The notes under the pieces were generated by a model that made no database searches, was not told the DNA's origin, and worked only from the letters and a program-made list of their open reading frames with translations. The position numbers and the translations under genes were made by a program. From contig JAEEVF010000002.1 of the NCBI GenBank assembly GCA_016290775.1, positions 124,001-188,000 of the forward strand: 64,000 nucleotides of DNA, in the 5' to 3' direction. This DNA comes from Acetatifactor sp. Its GTDB lineage: Bacteria > Bacillota > Clostridia > Lachnospirales > Lachnospiraceae. Numbering within the stretch: the stretch's first letter is position 1; each line of letters begins with the position of its first letter. Of the stretch, positions 26,405 to 35,082 are shown piece by piece.

Positions 26405-26434
26405 AGCAATCTAAATCTGATTATTCTTAAGAAC

Positions 26435-26475
26435 AAAAGGCTATCTGATCCAAGGTGGATTCAGATAGCCTTTTT
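26435..26475. terminator. Bidirectional terminator at the left island edge
   Basis: AAAAGGCTATCTGA (26435-26448) pairs with TCAGATAGCCTTTTT (26461-26475). It serves the convergent repressor gene and could insulate the island from guaA read-through. Confidence 0.85.
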
Positions 26476-26493
26476 CTTTTTGTTTATCCGTCG

Positions 26494-26940
26494 TTAACGG
26501 ATAGAAGGCGGGTAATGGAGCTTCCACTCTTCATAAGCAGCAGAAGAATCGAAATCTGCCTGGCCATTCTTCTTGGCCTCGTTCCATTTCAGCAGCATAT
26601 CGAAGAGCTCGGAATAGTCCTTGCGGGATCGATCCAGGCGGAGGCAGAGCTCCCCGTCGATCTCGTCCACATGGATCCCATACGTCTCTTCCAGGTCGAA
26701 GAACATGTACATGAGGCCTATGTAAGTGTTGTAGTCAGGATCGGCGATAGCTCTGGGCTTAACCTTAAGAACCTTTGCCATTTCCTGAATCACGTCCTCT
26801 TTGGGCGTCCTGGTGCCGGATTCATACTGGGCGACTCTGACATCAGCCGATCGCTCCGGGAACCCCAGCGCAATGCCCAGATCCTTCTGCGTCATACCGC
26901 GCAGCGTACGGATACGCTTGATGCGCTCCCCTATGTTCAT
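26494..26940 (-). CDS. XRE-family island repressor
   Basis: 148 residues. The helix-turn-helix MNIGERIKRIRTLRGMTQKDLGIALGF, VRVAQYESGTRTPKEDVIQEMAKVL is at the N-terminus. A 75-residue acidic C-terminal domain may dimerise or sense a signal. GGGAGGTG precedes the ATG. It is divergent from the excisionase/integrase operon, and TGCTTAG palindromes lie over both promoters. This is a simple repressor switch for excision. Confidence 0.88.
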   Translation of the reverse strand: MNIGERIKRIRTLRGMTQKDLGIALGFPERSADVRVAQYESGTRTPKEDVIQEMAKVLKVKPRAIADPDYNTYIGLMYMFFDLEETYGIHVDEIDGELCLRLDRSRKDYSELFDMLLKWNEAKKNGQADFDSSAAYEEWKLHYPPSIR

Positions 26941-26960
26941 GATAACACCTCCCGAACAGG

Positions 26961-27111
26961 TTAAGCATAAATGCTAAGTGTAGTATACAGGATGGATTTC
27001 AGAAATGCAAGAAGAAATTAAGCAAAAAAGTTTAAATATTTCTTCCGAGACTACTTGACTAAAGCAAATATGCTTAGTATAATCATAGAGAGCTAAGCAA
27101 AATTGCTTAGC
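26961..27111. promoter_or_regulatory. Divergent repressor/integrase promoter region with three operators
   Basis: Minus promoter: TTGCAT (27005-27010), 17 bases, TATACT (26982-26987). Plus promoter: TTGACT (27055-27060), 17 bases, TATAAT (27078-27083). AAGCA/TGCTT palindromes lie at 26961-26978 (after the minus -10), 27059-27077 (in the plus spacer) and 27092-27111 (GCTAAGCAA-AA-TTGCTTAGC, perfect, at the plus transcript start). Related sequence occurs near the attachment sites, at 26367-26382 and 41781-41793. Confidence 0.85.
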
Positions 27112-27157
27112 ATAGACAACTGAATGACCGTCCGAACTGAGATAAACCGCGAGGATC

Positions 27158-27281
27158 CCGAACAGGGGGAGCGCCCCAGAGTATGGAGAAACAAAAGAGT
27201 TTCTTACAGCCCAACGCCGAATAGGGGGCCTGAAACAAGGCCTGGACGCAGAAATGGGGACGGCACAGCGCCGAACAGGGG
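27158..27281 (+). repeat. Three CCGA(A)CAGGGG direct repeats in the leader of the xis-int operon
   Basis: CCGAACAGGGG at 27158-27168, CCGAATAGGGG at 27217-27227 and CCGAACAGGGG at 27271-27281. They lie within the 240-base stretch between the plus promoter and the excisionase gene, which otherwise holds no credible gene. They may bind the excisionase or integrase, or act in the RNA. Confidence 0.7.
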
Positions 27282-27352
27282 TCATGCCTGTCAGGAAACA
27301 GCAGAGGGTAGAACGGCAAAAGAACAAAAACAAAACGAAAGGAGGAAAGCAC

Positions 27353-27544
27353 ATGGACGCATTATTCATGACCGCGGATGAAGTCGCAAAAGAAATGAAT
27401 GTCTCCAAGGCCTATGCCTATAAAGTCATTCAGCGAATGAACGCAGAGCTTGCGGAAATGGGTTATTACACCGTTTCCGGCAAGGTGAACCGAAAGTATT
27501 TCATGAAAAAAGTCGATTACTGCGACGGAAAGGAAAAGAAGTAA
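27353..27544 (+). CDS. Excisionase-like small DNA-binding protein
   Basis: 63 residues. LFMTADEVAKEMNVSKAYAYKVIQRMNAELAEMG is a MerR/excisionase-type winged helix-turn-helix (HTH_17-like), followed by a basic tail. GGAGG lies 8 bases before the ATG. The TAATG overlap with the integrase gene indicates translational coupling. The likely role is to direct the integrase towards excision. Confidence 0.8.
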   Translation: MDALFMTADEVAKEMNVSKAYAYKVIQRMNAELAEMGYYTVSGKVNRKYFMKKVDYCDGKEKK

Positions 27545-28641
27545 TGCCGGTATACAAGGAGAAAAGCGGTACCTGGCGAGTGAATTACCGTTTTACCGAC
27601 TGGACGGGCGCCAACAAGCAGACTACCAAGCGCGGGTTTGCCACCCGGAGGGAGGCCGTTGCCTGGGAGAAGGAACAAAGCATCAAGCTGAAGGCATCCC
27701 TGAATATGACCTTCGGCAGCTTTGTGGATCTCTACACCGCCGATATGAAATGCAGGGTACGGGAGAACACCTGGCAGTCAAAGGATCATATCATCCGGAC
27801 GAAGATCCTGCCGTATTTCAAGGATCGTAAGATCGGGGATACCAATTCCAGAGACGTCGTAACGTGGCAGAATGAGCTTTTATCCATGACGATGGATAAC
27901 GGTGAACACTATTCTCAGAACTATCTGAAAACGGTCCACAATCAGCTCAGCGCCATCTTAAATCACGCGGTGAAGCATTATGGCCTTCCCAAGAATCCCG
28001 CCGCACCCGCCGGGAACATGGGCAAGGAAGAGAAAAAGGAAATGCAGTTCTGGACGCAGGAGGAATACCGCAAATTTGCAGATGCCATTATGGACAAGCC
28101 AATGTCATTTTACGCCTTTGAAATGCTGTACTGGACCGGAATGCGGGAAGGAGAGCTTCTGGCCCTTACACCGGCCGATTTTGACCTTACAGAGGGTACT
28201 GTGAGCATCAATAAGTCCTATCAGCGTATCGACGGCAGAGACGTTATCACAGATCCTAAGACAACGAAATCCAAACGCGTGATCCGGATGCCGGATTTCC
28301 TGGTCGAAGAGATCGAAGAGTTCCTGCAGATGCTCTATGGGATCGAAGATGACCAGAGGATATTCAACGTCTCGAAGCATTTTCTCCATCATGAAATGGA
28401 TCGTGGCGCTGCAGCAGCCGGTGTGAAGCGGATCCGTATCCACGATCTCCGGCATAGCCACGTCAGCCTGCTGATCCACATGGGCTTTTCCGCGGTTGCA
28501 ATCGCAGACCGTGTCGGGCACGAAAGTATCGATATCACTTACCGTTATGCGCACCTGTTCCCTTCCATGCAGGAAGAGATGGTGGAGAAGCTGAACGGCA
28601 TCAGAAAAAAAGAAATGGAGGAATCAGATCATGTCAGCTAA
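27544..28641 (+). CDS. int: Tyrosine recombinase (integrase) of the island
   Basis: 365 residues. The N-terminal GTWRVNYRFTDWTGANKQTTKRGFATRREAVAWE is an AP2-like arm-binding domain, then a SAM-like core-binding domain (about 60-160). The catalytic domain shows TGMREGELLAL (Arg), HDLRHSHVSLL (His-x-x-Arg), VGHESIDIT and the Tyr nucleophile in YRYAHLFPS. This is the Tn916-like layout. It presumably recombines the GAGTGGGAATAA core and binds the TGACAAC arms. It is transcribed away from guaA. Confidence 0.95.
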   Translation: MPVYKEKSGTWRVNYRFTDWTGANKQTTKRGFATRREAVAWEKEQSIKLKASLNMTFGSFVDLYTADMKCRVRENTWQSKDHIIRTKILPYFKDRKIGDTNSRDVVTWQNELLSMTMDNGEHYSQNYLKTVHNQLSAILNHAVKHYGLPKNPAAPAGNMGKEEKKEMQFWTQEEYRKFADAIMDKPMSFYAFEMLYWTGMREGELLALTPADFDLTEGTVSINKSYQRIDGRDVITDPKTTKSKRVIRMPDFLVEEIEEFLQMLYGIEDDQRIFNVSKHFLHHEMDRGAAAAGVKRIRIHDLRHSHVSLLIHMGFSAVAIADRVGHESIDITYRYAHLFPSMQEEMVEKLNGIRKKEMEESDHVS

Positions 28642-28957
28642 AAGCATGGACAATCATAATCGTTGGCGCAGTGTTACGGTGGCCTTCCGGATGTCCCCGG
28701 AGGAATCAGAGCAGCTGAATCGCTTCGTGAGGCTCTCAGGGCTCTCCAAACAGGATTATCTGATCCACCGGGTCCTCCGTCAAGAAGTAACGGTCATCGG
28801 CTCGTCGAGAGTGTATAAGGCGCTCCGGGATCAGATGACAATCACGCTGACGGAACTGAAGCGGATCGAGGCGGGTCAGACGGTTGATGATGAGCTTCTG
28901 GATGTAATACGAATGATGACAGTCATCCTGGGCGGGATGAAGAAAGAAGAGGTGTAA
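28631..28957 (+). CDS. MobC-like ribbon-helix-helix protein
   Basis: 108 residues, overlapping the int stop by 11 bases. VTVAFRMSPEESEQLNRFVRLSGLSKQDYLIHRVL is the RHH segment typical of relaxosome accessory proteins of the MobC kind. No relaxase gene accompanies it. It may recruit a helper relaxase to an origin of transfer on the island, or simply be a transcription regulator. Confidence 0.65.
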   Translation: MSAKSMDNHNRWRSVTVAFRMSPEESEQLNRFVRLSGLSKQDYLIHRVLRQEVTVIGSSRVYKALRDQMTITLTELKRIEAGQTVDDELLDVIRMMTVILGGMKKEEV

Positions 28958-28959
28958 GT

Positions 28960-29301
28960 ATGGACAACGATGTTTATTTCACGGACGACAAGAGGATTTC
29001 TTTTCTTATGCTTCCCTGGGCGTTGATTACAGAACCAATGTTTCACGGTCTGTCAATGGAAAGCAAAGTCCTGTATGCAATGATGCTGGATCGCATGGGG
29101 CTCTCAAGAAAGAACAACTGGCTCGATGAGCAAAAACGGGTGTTCATCTACTATACGGTAGATGAGATCATTGAAAAGATGGGCTGCTGCAAGCAGAAAG
29201 CAGTGAAGCTCCTGAAAGAACTGAAAGAGATCGGCCTGATCGAATGCGAAAGGATCGGGCTGACCAAGCCGAATAGGATCTACGTAAAAACCTACTACTA
29301 A
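28960..29301 (+). CDS. RepA N-terminal-domain protein
   Basis: 113 residues. FLMLPWALITEPMFHGLSMESKVLYAMMLDRMGLSRKNNWLDEQKRVFIYYTVDEIIEKMGCCKQKAVKLLKEL matches the winged-helix N-terminal domain of RepA_N initiators of Gram-positive plasmids and integrative elements. The C-terminal part of those proteins is absent, so it is either a regulator or a stand-alone domain as in Tn916-like elements. It begins 2 bases after the MobC-like gene, in the same operon. Confidence 0.72.
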   Translation: MDNDVYFTDDKRISFLMLPWALITEPMFHGLSMESKVLYAMMLDRMGLSRKNNWLDEQKRVFIYYTVDEIIEKMGCCKQKAVKLLKELKEIGLIECERIGLTKPNRIYVKTYY

Positions 29302-29626
29302 TTGACAGATTAGGGTATACTGCGCCGGGACTGTGTGGATAAGTCTGTGGAAAGGGATTTCAAGAAGAATGATTCCCAGACTTCCTGTAGTCTGTATTTC
29401 ATACCTCATGAAGGATGAAAATCATACCCTAATAATACTGATATAAACAATACTGAAATAATCAAGACTCATTCCTTTCCTATCCGGAAGGAAACTTCAG
29501 TAACGACCGGCGCAGGTACATAAATACCAGACAAATCTATCATAAACAGGATGATAACAGGGGCCAAGCCCCCTTGAACATACAAATGGTGTATCTCAGA
29601 GAACGATTGCAAAATGCAAATTTGAT
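29302..29626. other. Non-coding gap after the mobility operon
   Basis: This 325-base stretch is AT-rich and has no credible gene. It holds a short AGGGGCC-AA-GCCCCCTT hairpin at 29559-29575 that may end the mobility transcript. By position an origin of transfer could be here, but I see no nic-site sequence I can name. Confidence 0.4.
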
Positions 29627-29655
29627 TTGAAAATCTACACAGTTTGTGCTACAAT
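29627..29655 (+). promoter_or_regulatory. Promoter of the restriction operon
   Basis: TTGAAA (29627-29632), 17 bases, TACAAT (29650-29655) with a TGTGC extended -10. It drives the small XRE gene and the hsd genes after it. Confidence 0.75.
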
Positions 29656-29712
29656 ACAAATTGGATTTTTACAAGCATTGCTAATGCGAGTCAGAATATA
29701 AGGAGACAAACT

Positions 29713-29928
29713 ATGGCAGTCAGTTATGATCGGCTTTGGCATATTCTGATCGATAAACACTGGAGCAAGACTAAGCTGATAAAAGAAGCGAAAATCAGCA
29801 CCAATGCCATGGCCAAGATGGGCAAGGGCCAGGATGTCCGGGTTGAGACGCTGGTCAAGATCTGCAGCGTGCTGAATTGCACCATTGACGACATCATGGA
29901 GATCATTCCGGATCCGGAAGAAAACTGA
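29713..29928 (+). CDS. Small XRE regulator leading the restriction operon
   Basis: 71 residues, a Cro/C.AhdI-sized helix-turn-helix protein: YDRLWHILIDKHWSKTKLIKEAKISTNAMAKMGKGQDVRVETLVKICSVL. AGGAG precedes the ATG. It lies 18 bases upstream of hsdR. Its place suggests a controller protein that times restriction against modification. Confidence 0.8.
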   Translation: MAVSYDRLWHILIDKHWSKTKLIKEAKISTNAMAKMGKGQDVRVETLVKICSVLNCTIDDIMEIIPDPEEN

Positions 29929-29946
29929 GGAAAGGAGGATATACTG

Positions 29947-32292
29947 ATGAGCATGGTTTTGGATAAAAAACAGATGACCGAAGAAGATATAAAGCTGCAG
30001 TATATCACTCCGGCCATCACATCCAAATGGAACATCCATAAGATTACGATGGAAACGCAGATCACGGACGGAAAGGTTAATCTCAAAGGCAATTTCGTTT
30101 TCCGTGAAAAGCCGAAGAGGGCGGATTATATCCTGTATCTCGGAGCAAATAATCCCATTGCCATTATTGAGGCGAAAGACAACAATCACAGTGTTTCCTT
30201 TGGCCTGCAGCAGGCAATCACATATGCTCAGATGCTGGACCTTCCTTTCGCATACAGCTCCAACGGCGACGGATTCATGGAGCATGATTTTCTCACGGGT
30301 CAGGAACGGGAATTCGGACTGGATGAATTCCCGACAGAAGACGAGTTGATTGCCCGCTATAAGGCTGAGCGAAACGGTGGCGCCGGTATCACGCCTGCGC
30401 AGGAAAAGGTCCTTGATCAGCCTTATTACAGCAGTCAGAATACCTATCCGCCCCGGTATTATCAGCGAATAGCCATCAATCGTACTGTAGACGCCATAGC
30501 AAGCGGACGGGACCGTATTCTGCTGGTCATGGCCACCGGCACAGGCAAGACTTATACTGCTTTCCAGATCGTATATCGTCTTCTGCAGAGCGGCATGAAG
30601 CGGAAGATCCTGTATCTGGCCGACCGGAACATCCTTGTTGACCAGTCCATCCAACAGGATTTCGCGCCTCTGGAAAAGGTCATTCATAAGATCAACTTCG
30701 CCAAGGATGACCGCAGCACAATCACGTCCCATGAGGTGTATTTTTCCCTGTATCAGCAGCTCGTCGGTGATGATGACCAAGAACATTTCTCGGAACTGTT
30801 CAATCCGGATTTCTTCGATCTGATTATCGTGGACGAGTGTCACCGGGGATCTGCAAAAGAGGAAAGCAGATGGCGTCGTATTCTGGAGTACTTTAGCTTC
30901 GCGACGCAGATCGGTATGACTGCCACGCCGAAGGAGACAAAGTATATCTCTAATATCACTTATTTCGGCGATCCCATTTATACATACAGCTTGAAGGAAG
31001 GCATCGAGGACGGCTTCCTTGCTCCCTTCAAGGTCATTAACGTTACCACGGACATTGGAGACGGCTGGAGGCCCAAGAGAGGCCAGCTTGATAAGTACGG
31101 CAATCCCATTGAGGACCGGATCTATACCAACAGCGACTACGATTACAACATCGTGATCGAAGATCGTATCCAACAGGTGGCGTCGGAGATTACCCGCTAT
31201 CTGAACGCGACAGATCGCATGGCAAAGACGATTGTATTTTGCGCCACGGAAGACGCCGCAGAGCGTATGCGTATCGCCTTGGTCAATCTGAATGCCGATA
31301 TGGTGAAGAAGAATCCGGACTACGTTGTCAGAATCACCGGCAGCGATATCTACGGCAAGAGCAAACTGGACTATTTCATATCCGTTTCCGCGCCGTACCC
31401 GGTTATTGCTACGACATCAAAACTGCTCTCCACCGGTGCTGACTGCAAGATGACAAAGTTGATCGTGTTGGATGAAATGATTGGTTCCATGACGGAATTC
31501 AAGCAGATCATCGGACGCGGTACCCGGTTGCGCGAAAAGGAAGGCAAGACTCATTTTGTGGTCATGGACTTCCGGAATGTTACACGTCTGTTTTCGGATC
31601 CTGATTGGGATGGCCCCGTACAGGTCGATCCGGGTTTCAATCCGAATCCCGGCGGCGGGGACGGCCCCGTCGATCCTCCTCCCAGCCCGCCTGTTCCTCC
31701 TTCCCCGCCCAAGGTTAAGCCCATTGTGGACAAGAACGGCTGCCGGGTAGAGATCATTCATAAAACAGTATCCGTTTACGATGCCAACGGTAAACTGCTT
31801 CGGCAGGAAAGCATCACGGACTATACCAAGGAGAATGTGCGCGGCGAGTATGCTACACTGGACGCTTTCATACGGGAGTGGCGGAAAGATCCGAAGAAAG
31901 AAAAGATTCGCGATATGCTCCGGGAGCGTGGCATCGATCTGGAGCTGATGAAGGCAGATCAGGGTATGTCCGACATTGACGACTTCGACTTCATTTGCCA
32001 TGTTGCTTACGATAAAAAGCCTCTCACGCGCCGTGAACGGGCCAATAACGTTAAGAAACGCGATTTCCTCAGTAAGTACAGCGGCGTGGCGCGGGAAGTG
32101 CTGGAAGCACTTCTGGACAAGTATATGAACGTCGGTATTTACGAGATCGGAAAGACCGAGATCCTGAAACTCGATCCGTTCCTGAAATACGGAAAACCGG
32201 CGAAGATATCTTCCTTCTTCGGCGGAAAGGCCGGATACATCAAGGCTGTACAGGAGTTGGAAGACGCGATCTATATGGATGAGGTAGGCTAA
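29947..32292 (+). CDS. hsdR: Type I restriction enzyme R subunit
   Basis: 781 residues, translocase and nuclease of a type I system (EcoEI-like). The nuclease has RADYIL (D60) and IAIIEAKD (E75, K77), a PD-ExK site. The SF2 motor has MATGTGKT (K201), DECHRG (D296-E297), TATPKE, and GRGTRLREKEGKTHFVVMDF as motif VI. A Pro/Gly-rich linker (PVDPPPSPPVPPSPP) precedes the C-terminal region that docks on the methylase. GGAGG lies upstream. The next ATG directly follows its stop. Confidence 0.95.
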   Translation: MSMVLDKKQMTEEDIKLQYITPAITSKWNIHKITMETQITDGKVNLKGNFVFREKPKRADYILYLGANNPIAIIEAKDNNHSVSFGLQQAITYAQMLDLPFAYSSNGDGFMEHDFLTGQEREFGLDEFPTEDELIARYKAERNGGAGITPAQEKVLDQPYYSSQNTYPPRYYQRIAINRTVDAIASGRDRILLVMATGTGKTYTAFQIVYRLLQSGMKRKILYLADRNILVDQSIQQDFAPLEKVIHKINFAKDDRSTITSHEVYFSLYQQLVGDDDQEHFSELFNPDFFDLIIVDECHRGSAKEESRWRRILEYFSFATQIGMTATPKETKYISNITYFGDPIYTYSLKEGIEDGFLAPFKVINVTTDIGDGWRPKRGQLDKYGNPIEDRIYTNSDYDYNIVIEDRIQQVASEITRYLNATDRMAKTIVFCATEDAAERMRIALVNLNADMVKKNPDYVVRITGSDIYGKSKLDYFISVSAPYPVIATTSKLLSTGADCKMTKLIVLDEMIGSMTEFKQIIGRGTRLREKEGKTHFVVMDFRNVTRLFSDPDWDGPVQVDPGFNPNPGGGDGPVDPPPSPPVPPSPPKVKPIVDKNGCRVEIIHKTVSVYDANGKLLRQESITDYTKENVRGEYATLDAFIREWRKDPKKEKIRDMLRERGIDLELMKADQGMSDIDDFDFICHVAYDKKPLTRRERANNVKKRDFLSKYSGVAREVLEALLDKYMNVGIYEIGKTEILKLDPFLKYGKPAKISSFFGGKAGYIKAVQELEDAIYMDEVG

Positions 32293-32805
32293 ATGAAAAC
32301 AATCAGTTCCTGGCATGTCGGTGTTGCTGCAGAAGCATACACCGCCGCGGTTTTCGCCCGGTACGGATATGATGTTTCTGTTCAGTATGGCGCAAATCAG
32401 CCGGAATACGACTTGATTGCTGTATCAGGCGATAAGATGCTGAAGATCTCCGTGAAGGGCAGCCAGGACGGAAGCTGGGGCCTGACTCAGGGCTATAAGA
32501 AGGGCTGCGATTACCATGAGGCAGCCAGCAGATGGCTGGAAGCCCATCATAAGAAAACAATCTTCTGTTTGGTCCAGTTTCAGAATACTGCCGCCAATGA
32601 AATGCCGAGGATATATCTGGCTACCCCGGCAGAAATCGCAGAACGGTTGAACGCTTCTGCTGGAGGCCGGGGCGAAACGATCCTGTACGAGAATCACACC
32701 TGGGGTCCTCGAGCTGTCGGACACGGCACTACAGATCACATTCCTGATGAATGGAGTATTAGTGCCGAACGATTGGCCTATATGTTCACCACATATGGGG
32801 AGTAA
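32293..32805 (+). CDS. Small PD-(D/E)XK-like protein between hsdR and hsdMS
   Basis: 170 residues. HVGVAAEAYTAAVFARYGYDVS is the helix with a conserved Glu; PEYDLIAV then LKISVKGSQDGSWG give D-x(n)-x-V-K, the order of a PD-(D/E)XK core resembling archaeal Holliday-junction resolvases and group-I-intron nucleases. Glu of the ExK is replaced by Ser (SVK), as in some resolvases. It starts with no gap after hsdR and ends 17 bases before hsdMS, so it is part of the restriction operon. It is not one of the canonical subunits; a role as an accessory nuclease is inferred. Confidence 0.62.
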   Translation: MKTISSWHVGVAAEAYTAAVFARYGYDVSVQYGANQPEYDLIAVSGDKMLKISVKGSQDGSWGLTQGYKKGCDYHEAASRWLEAHHKKTIFCLVQFQNTAANEMPRIYLATPAEIAERLNASAGGRGETILYENHTWGPRAVGHGTTDHIPDEWSISAERLAYMFTTYGE

Positions 32806-32822
32806 AGAAAGGAATTAGTACG

Positions 32823-35069
32823 ATGGCAAATCTATCCGGTTTTGTAAAACGGCTACGTGACATCATGCGCAACGACGCCGGTATCAACGGCGACGCGCAG
32901 CGCATCGAACAGATCGCGTGGATGCTGTTTTTGAAGGTCTACGACGCCAAGGAGCAGGACTGGGAGTTTGATGACGAGGATTATACCTCCATCATCCCGG
33001 ACGAATGCCGCTGGGCGAACTGGGCCCACGATGACCGCTCTGGCACGGCCATGACCGGTGAGCGGCTTCTGGACTTTGTAAACAACACCCTTTTTCCCAC
33101 GATGAAAAAGCTGCCTGTTGACGCCTCTACGCCAATCAAAAAGGCCATCGTGCAGACCACCTTTGCCGACGCAAACAACTACATGAAGGACGGCGTGCTG
33201 CTCCGCCAGGTCATCAATGTCATCGATGAGCTGGATCTCTCTGATTATGAAGAAAGTCATGCTTTCGGAGAGATTTATGAGGCTATTCTGAAGGAACTGC
33301 AGAGTGCGGGCAGTGCTGGTGAGTTCTATACGCCTCGCGCCGTTACCGAGTTCATGGCGCAGATGATCAAGCCCCGGATCGGAGAAAAGATGGCGGACTT
33401 CGCCTGCGGCACCGGCGGCTTCCTCACGTCCTGGCTGAAAGAACTTGAAAAAGAGGTCAAGACCACCGAAGACCGGGCTGAATTCGGCCAGTCGATTTAT
33501 GGTATCGAGAAAAAGCAGTTTCCGTATATGCTCTGCATCACGAACATGCTGCTGCACGATCTGGACGTGCCTCAGGTATTCCACGACAACAGCCTCCTGC
33601 GGGACGTGCTGGACTATACCGCTGACGATCAGTTCGACGTGATCCTGATGAATCCGCCGTACGGCGGCAGCGAGAAGGCGGAGGTCAAAAACCACTTCCC
33701 GGCTGATCTGGCCAGCTCCGAGACCGCCGACCTCTTCATGTCCGTCATCATGTATCGACTGAAAGAGAACGGCCGCGCCGCCGTGATCCTGCCCGACGGC
33801 TTCCTGTTCGGCACCGACAACGCAAAGATCAATATCAAGAAAAAGTTGCTCTCAGAGTTCAACCTCCATACCGTCGTCCGTATGCCGGGCAGCGTCTTCT
33901 CACCCTATACCTCGATCACGACCAACATTCTGTTCTTTGACCGTACCGGCCCCACAACGGAGACCTGGTTCTATCGGCTGGACATGCCGGAGGGTTACAA
34001 GCATTTCTCCAAGACCAAGCCGATGAAGCTGGAGCATTTCGCCCCGGTGTTCGAATGGTGGGATGACCGCCAGGAGATCAACGTGGACGGTTTCGATAAA
34101 GCAAAGAAATACACCGTGCAGCAGCTTTCAGAGGACCTTGGTTACAATCTGGATCAGTGCGGCTTCCCCCATGAGGAAGAGGAGATCCTTGCGCCGATGG
34201 ATATGATCCAGCGCTATCAGGAGGAGCGGGCTTCTCTGAATGCAATTGTTGATAATTCATTGGTAAGTATTTTATCAGGCTTAGCAGGAAACGAAGTTGC
34301 AGAGTTATCGAGTATTGCAACTGGTGCACTTGGACGTTTATCTGAGATTGATAAAAGCTTTCCTGATAAGATGCAAAAATCTATTCTCCAGATGGCCATC
34401 CAGGGCAAACTGGTGGAGCAGCGTACCGAGGAAGGAACAGCAGCAGAATTATTGGAGCTTGCCGAAACGGATGACAATGTTGACGGGCAAAGAGTTAAGC
34501 AAAAAGTCATTACTGACATAACAGATGATGATATTTCTTTTGAATTACCTGATTCATGGGAATGGGTAAAGCTTGGCTCGGTCTGTACAATTGCCAGGGG
34601 CGGTTCTCCACGACCGATAAAAGACTACATTACGACTGCAGATGATGGTGTCAATTGGATAAAAATCGGAGATACCGAAAAAAACGGGAAATATATTACT
34701 TCTACAGCAGAAAAAATCAAACCATCTGGCGTTTCGAAAAGCAGAATGGTTCATCCGGGAGATTTCTTGCTCACGAACTCTATGAGCTTCGGTCGGCCAT
34801 ATATACTGAAAATTGATGGTTGTATTCACGACGGTTGGTTAGTAATAAGCCAGTCTGCAGAAGTGTTTGACCAAGATTATCTGTATTGGATGCTTTCTTC
34901 AGGGTATGCGTATTCCCAATTCTGCGGAAAAGTATCTGGCGCGGTTGTTAAAAACCTGAATAGTGATAAAGTTGCGAATTCAGTTTTTCCTCTTCCTCCA
35001 CTGGCCGAACAAAAGCGTATCGTCGCCAGATTAGAAGAGTTGCTGCCGCTTTGCGAGAGGCTGAAATAA
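32823..35069 (+). CDS. Fused type I methylase and half specificity subunit (HsdM-HsdS)
   Basis: 748 residues. Residues 1-450 are HsdM: FVKRLRDIMRNDAGINGDAQRIEQIAWMLFLK, the AdoMet loop DFACGTGGF (192-200) and NPPYGG (277-282, N6-adenine class). After IQRYQEERASLNAIV the chain continues as HsdS: conserved helix region MQKSILQMAIQGKLVEQ, one target-recognition domain (about 545-720, from LPDSWEWVKLGSV to SVFPLPPLAEQKRIV) and a second conserved helix ending EELLPLCERLK. Only one recognition domain is present where HsdS has two. Two chains would make a full, symmetric reader, predicting a palindromic bipartite site. No other hsdS is in the island. Confidence 0.9.
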   Translation: MANLSGFVKRLRDIMRNDAGINGDAQRIEQIAWMLFLKVYDAKEQDWEFDDEDYTSIIPDECRWANWAHDDRSGTAMTGERLLDFVNNTLFPTMKKLPVDASTPIKKAIVQTTFADANNYMKDGVLLRQVINVIDELDLSDYEESHAFGEIYEAILKELQSAGSAGEFYTPRAVTEFMAQMIKPRIGEKMADFACGTGGFLTSWLKELEKEVKTTEDRAEFGQSIYGIEKKQFPYMLCITNMLLHDLDVPQVFHDNSLLRDVLDYTADDQFDVILMNPPYGGSEKAEVKNHFPADLASSETADLFMSVIMYRLKENGRAAVILPDGFLFGTDNAKINIKKKLLSEFNLHTVVRMPGSVFSPYTSITTNILFFDRTGPTTETWFYRLDMPEGYKHFSKTKPMKLEHFAPVFEWWDDRQEINVDGFDKAKKYTVQQLSEDLGYNLDQCGFPHEEEEILAPMDMIQRYQEERASLNAIVDNSLVSILSGLAGNEVAELSSIATGALGRLSEIDKSFPDKMQKSILQMAIQGKLVEQRTEEGTAAELLELAETDDNVDGQRVKQKVITDITDDDISFELPDSWEWVKLGSVCTIARGGSPRPIKDYITTADDGVNWIKIGDTEKNGKYITSTAEKIKPSGVSKSRMVHPGDFLLTNSMSFGRPYILKIDGCIHDGWLVISQSAEVFDQDYLYWMLSSGYAYSQFCGKVSGAVVKNLNSDKVANSVFPLPPLAEQKRIVARLEELLPLCERLK

Positions 35070-35082
35070 GAGCGTGATAAAA

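Noticed and set aside
27124..27381. Basic 85-residue protein ahead of the excisionase
   Set aside because: No ribosome site before the ATG, odd composition, and it overlaps the well-supported excisionase gene in another frame. The region is better read as a leader with repeats.
29303..29322. Promoter TTGACA...TATACT right after the RepA_N gene
   Set aside because: The two boxes are only 8 bases apart, too close for sigma-A RNA polymerase.
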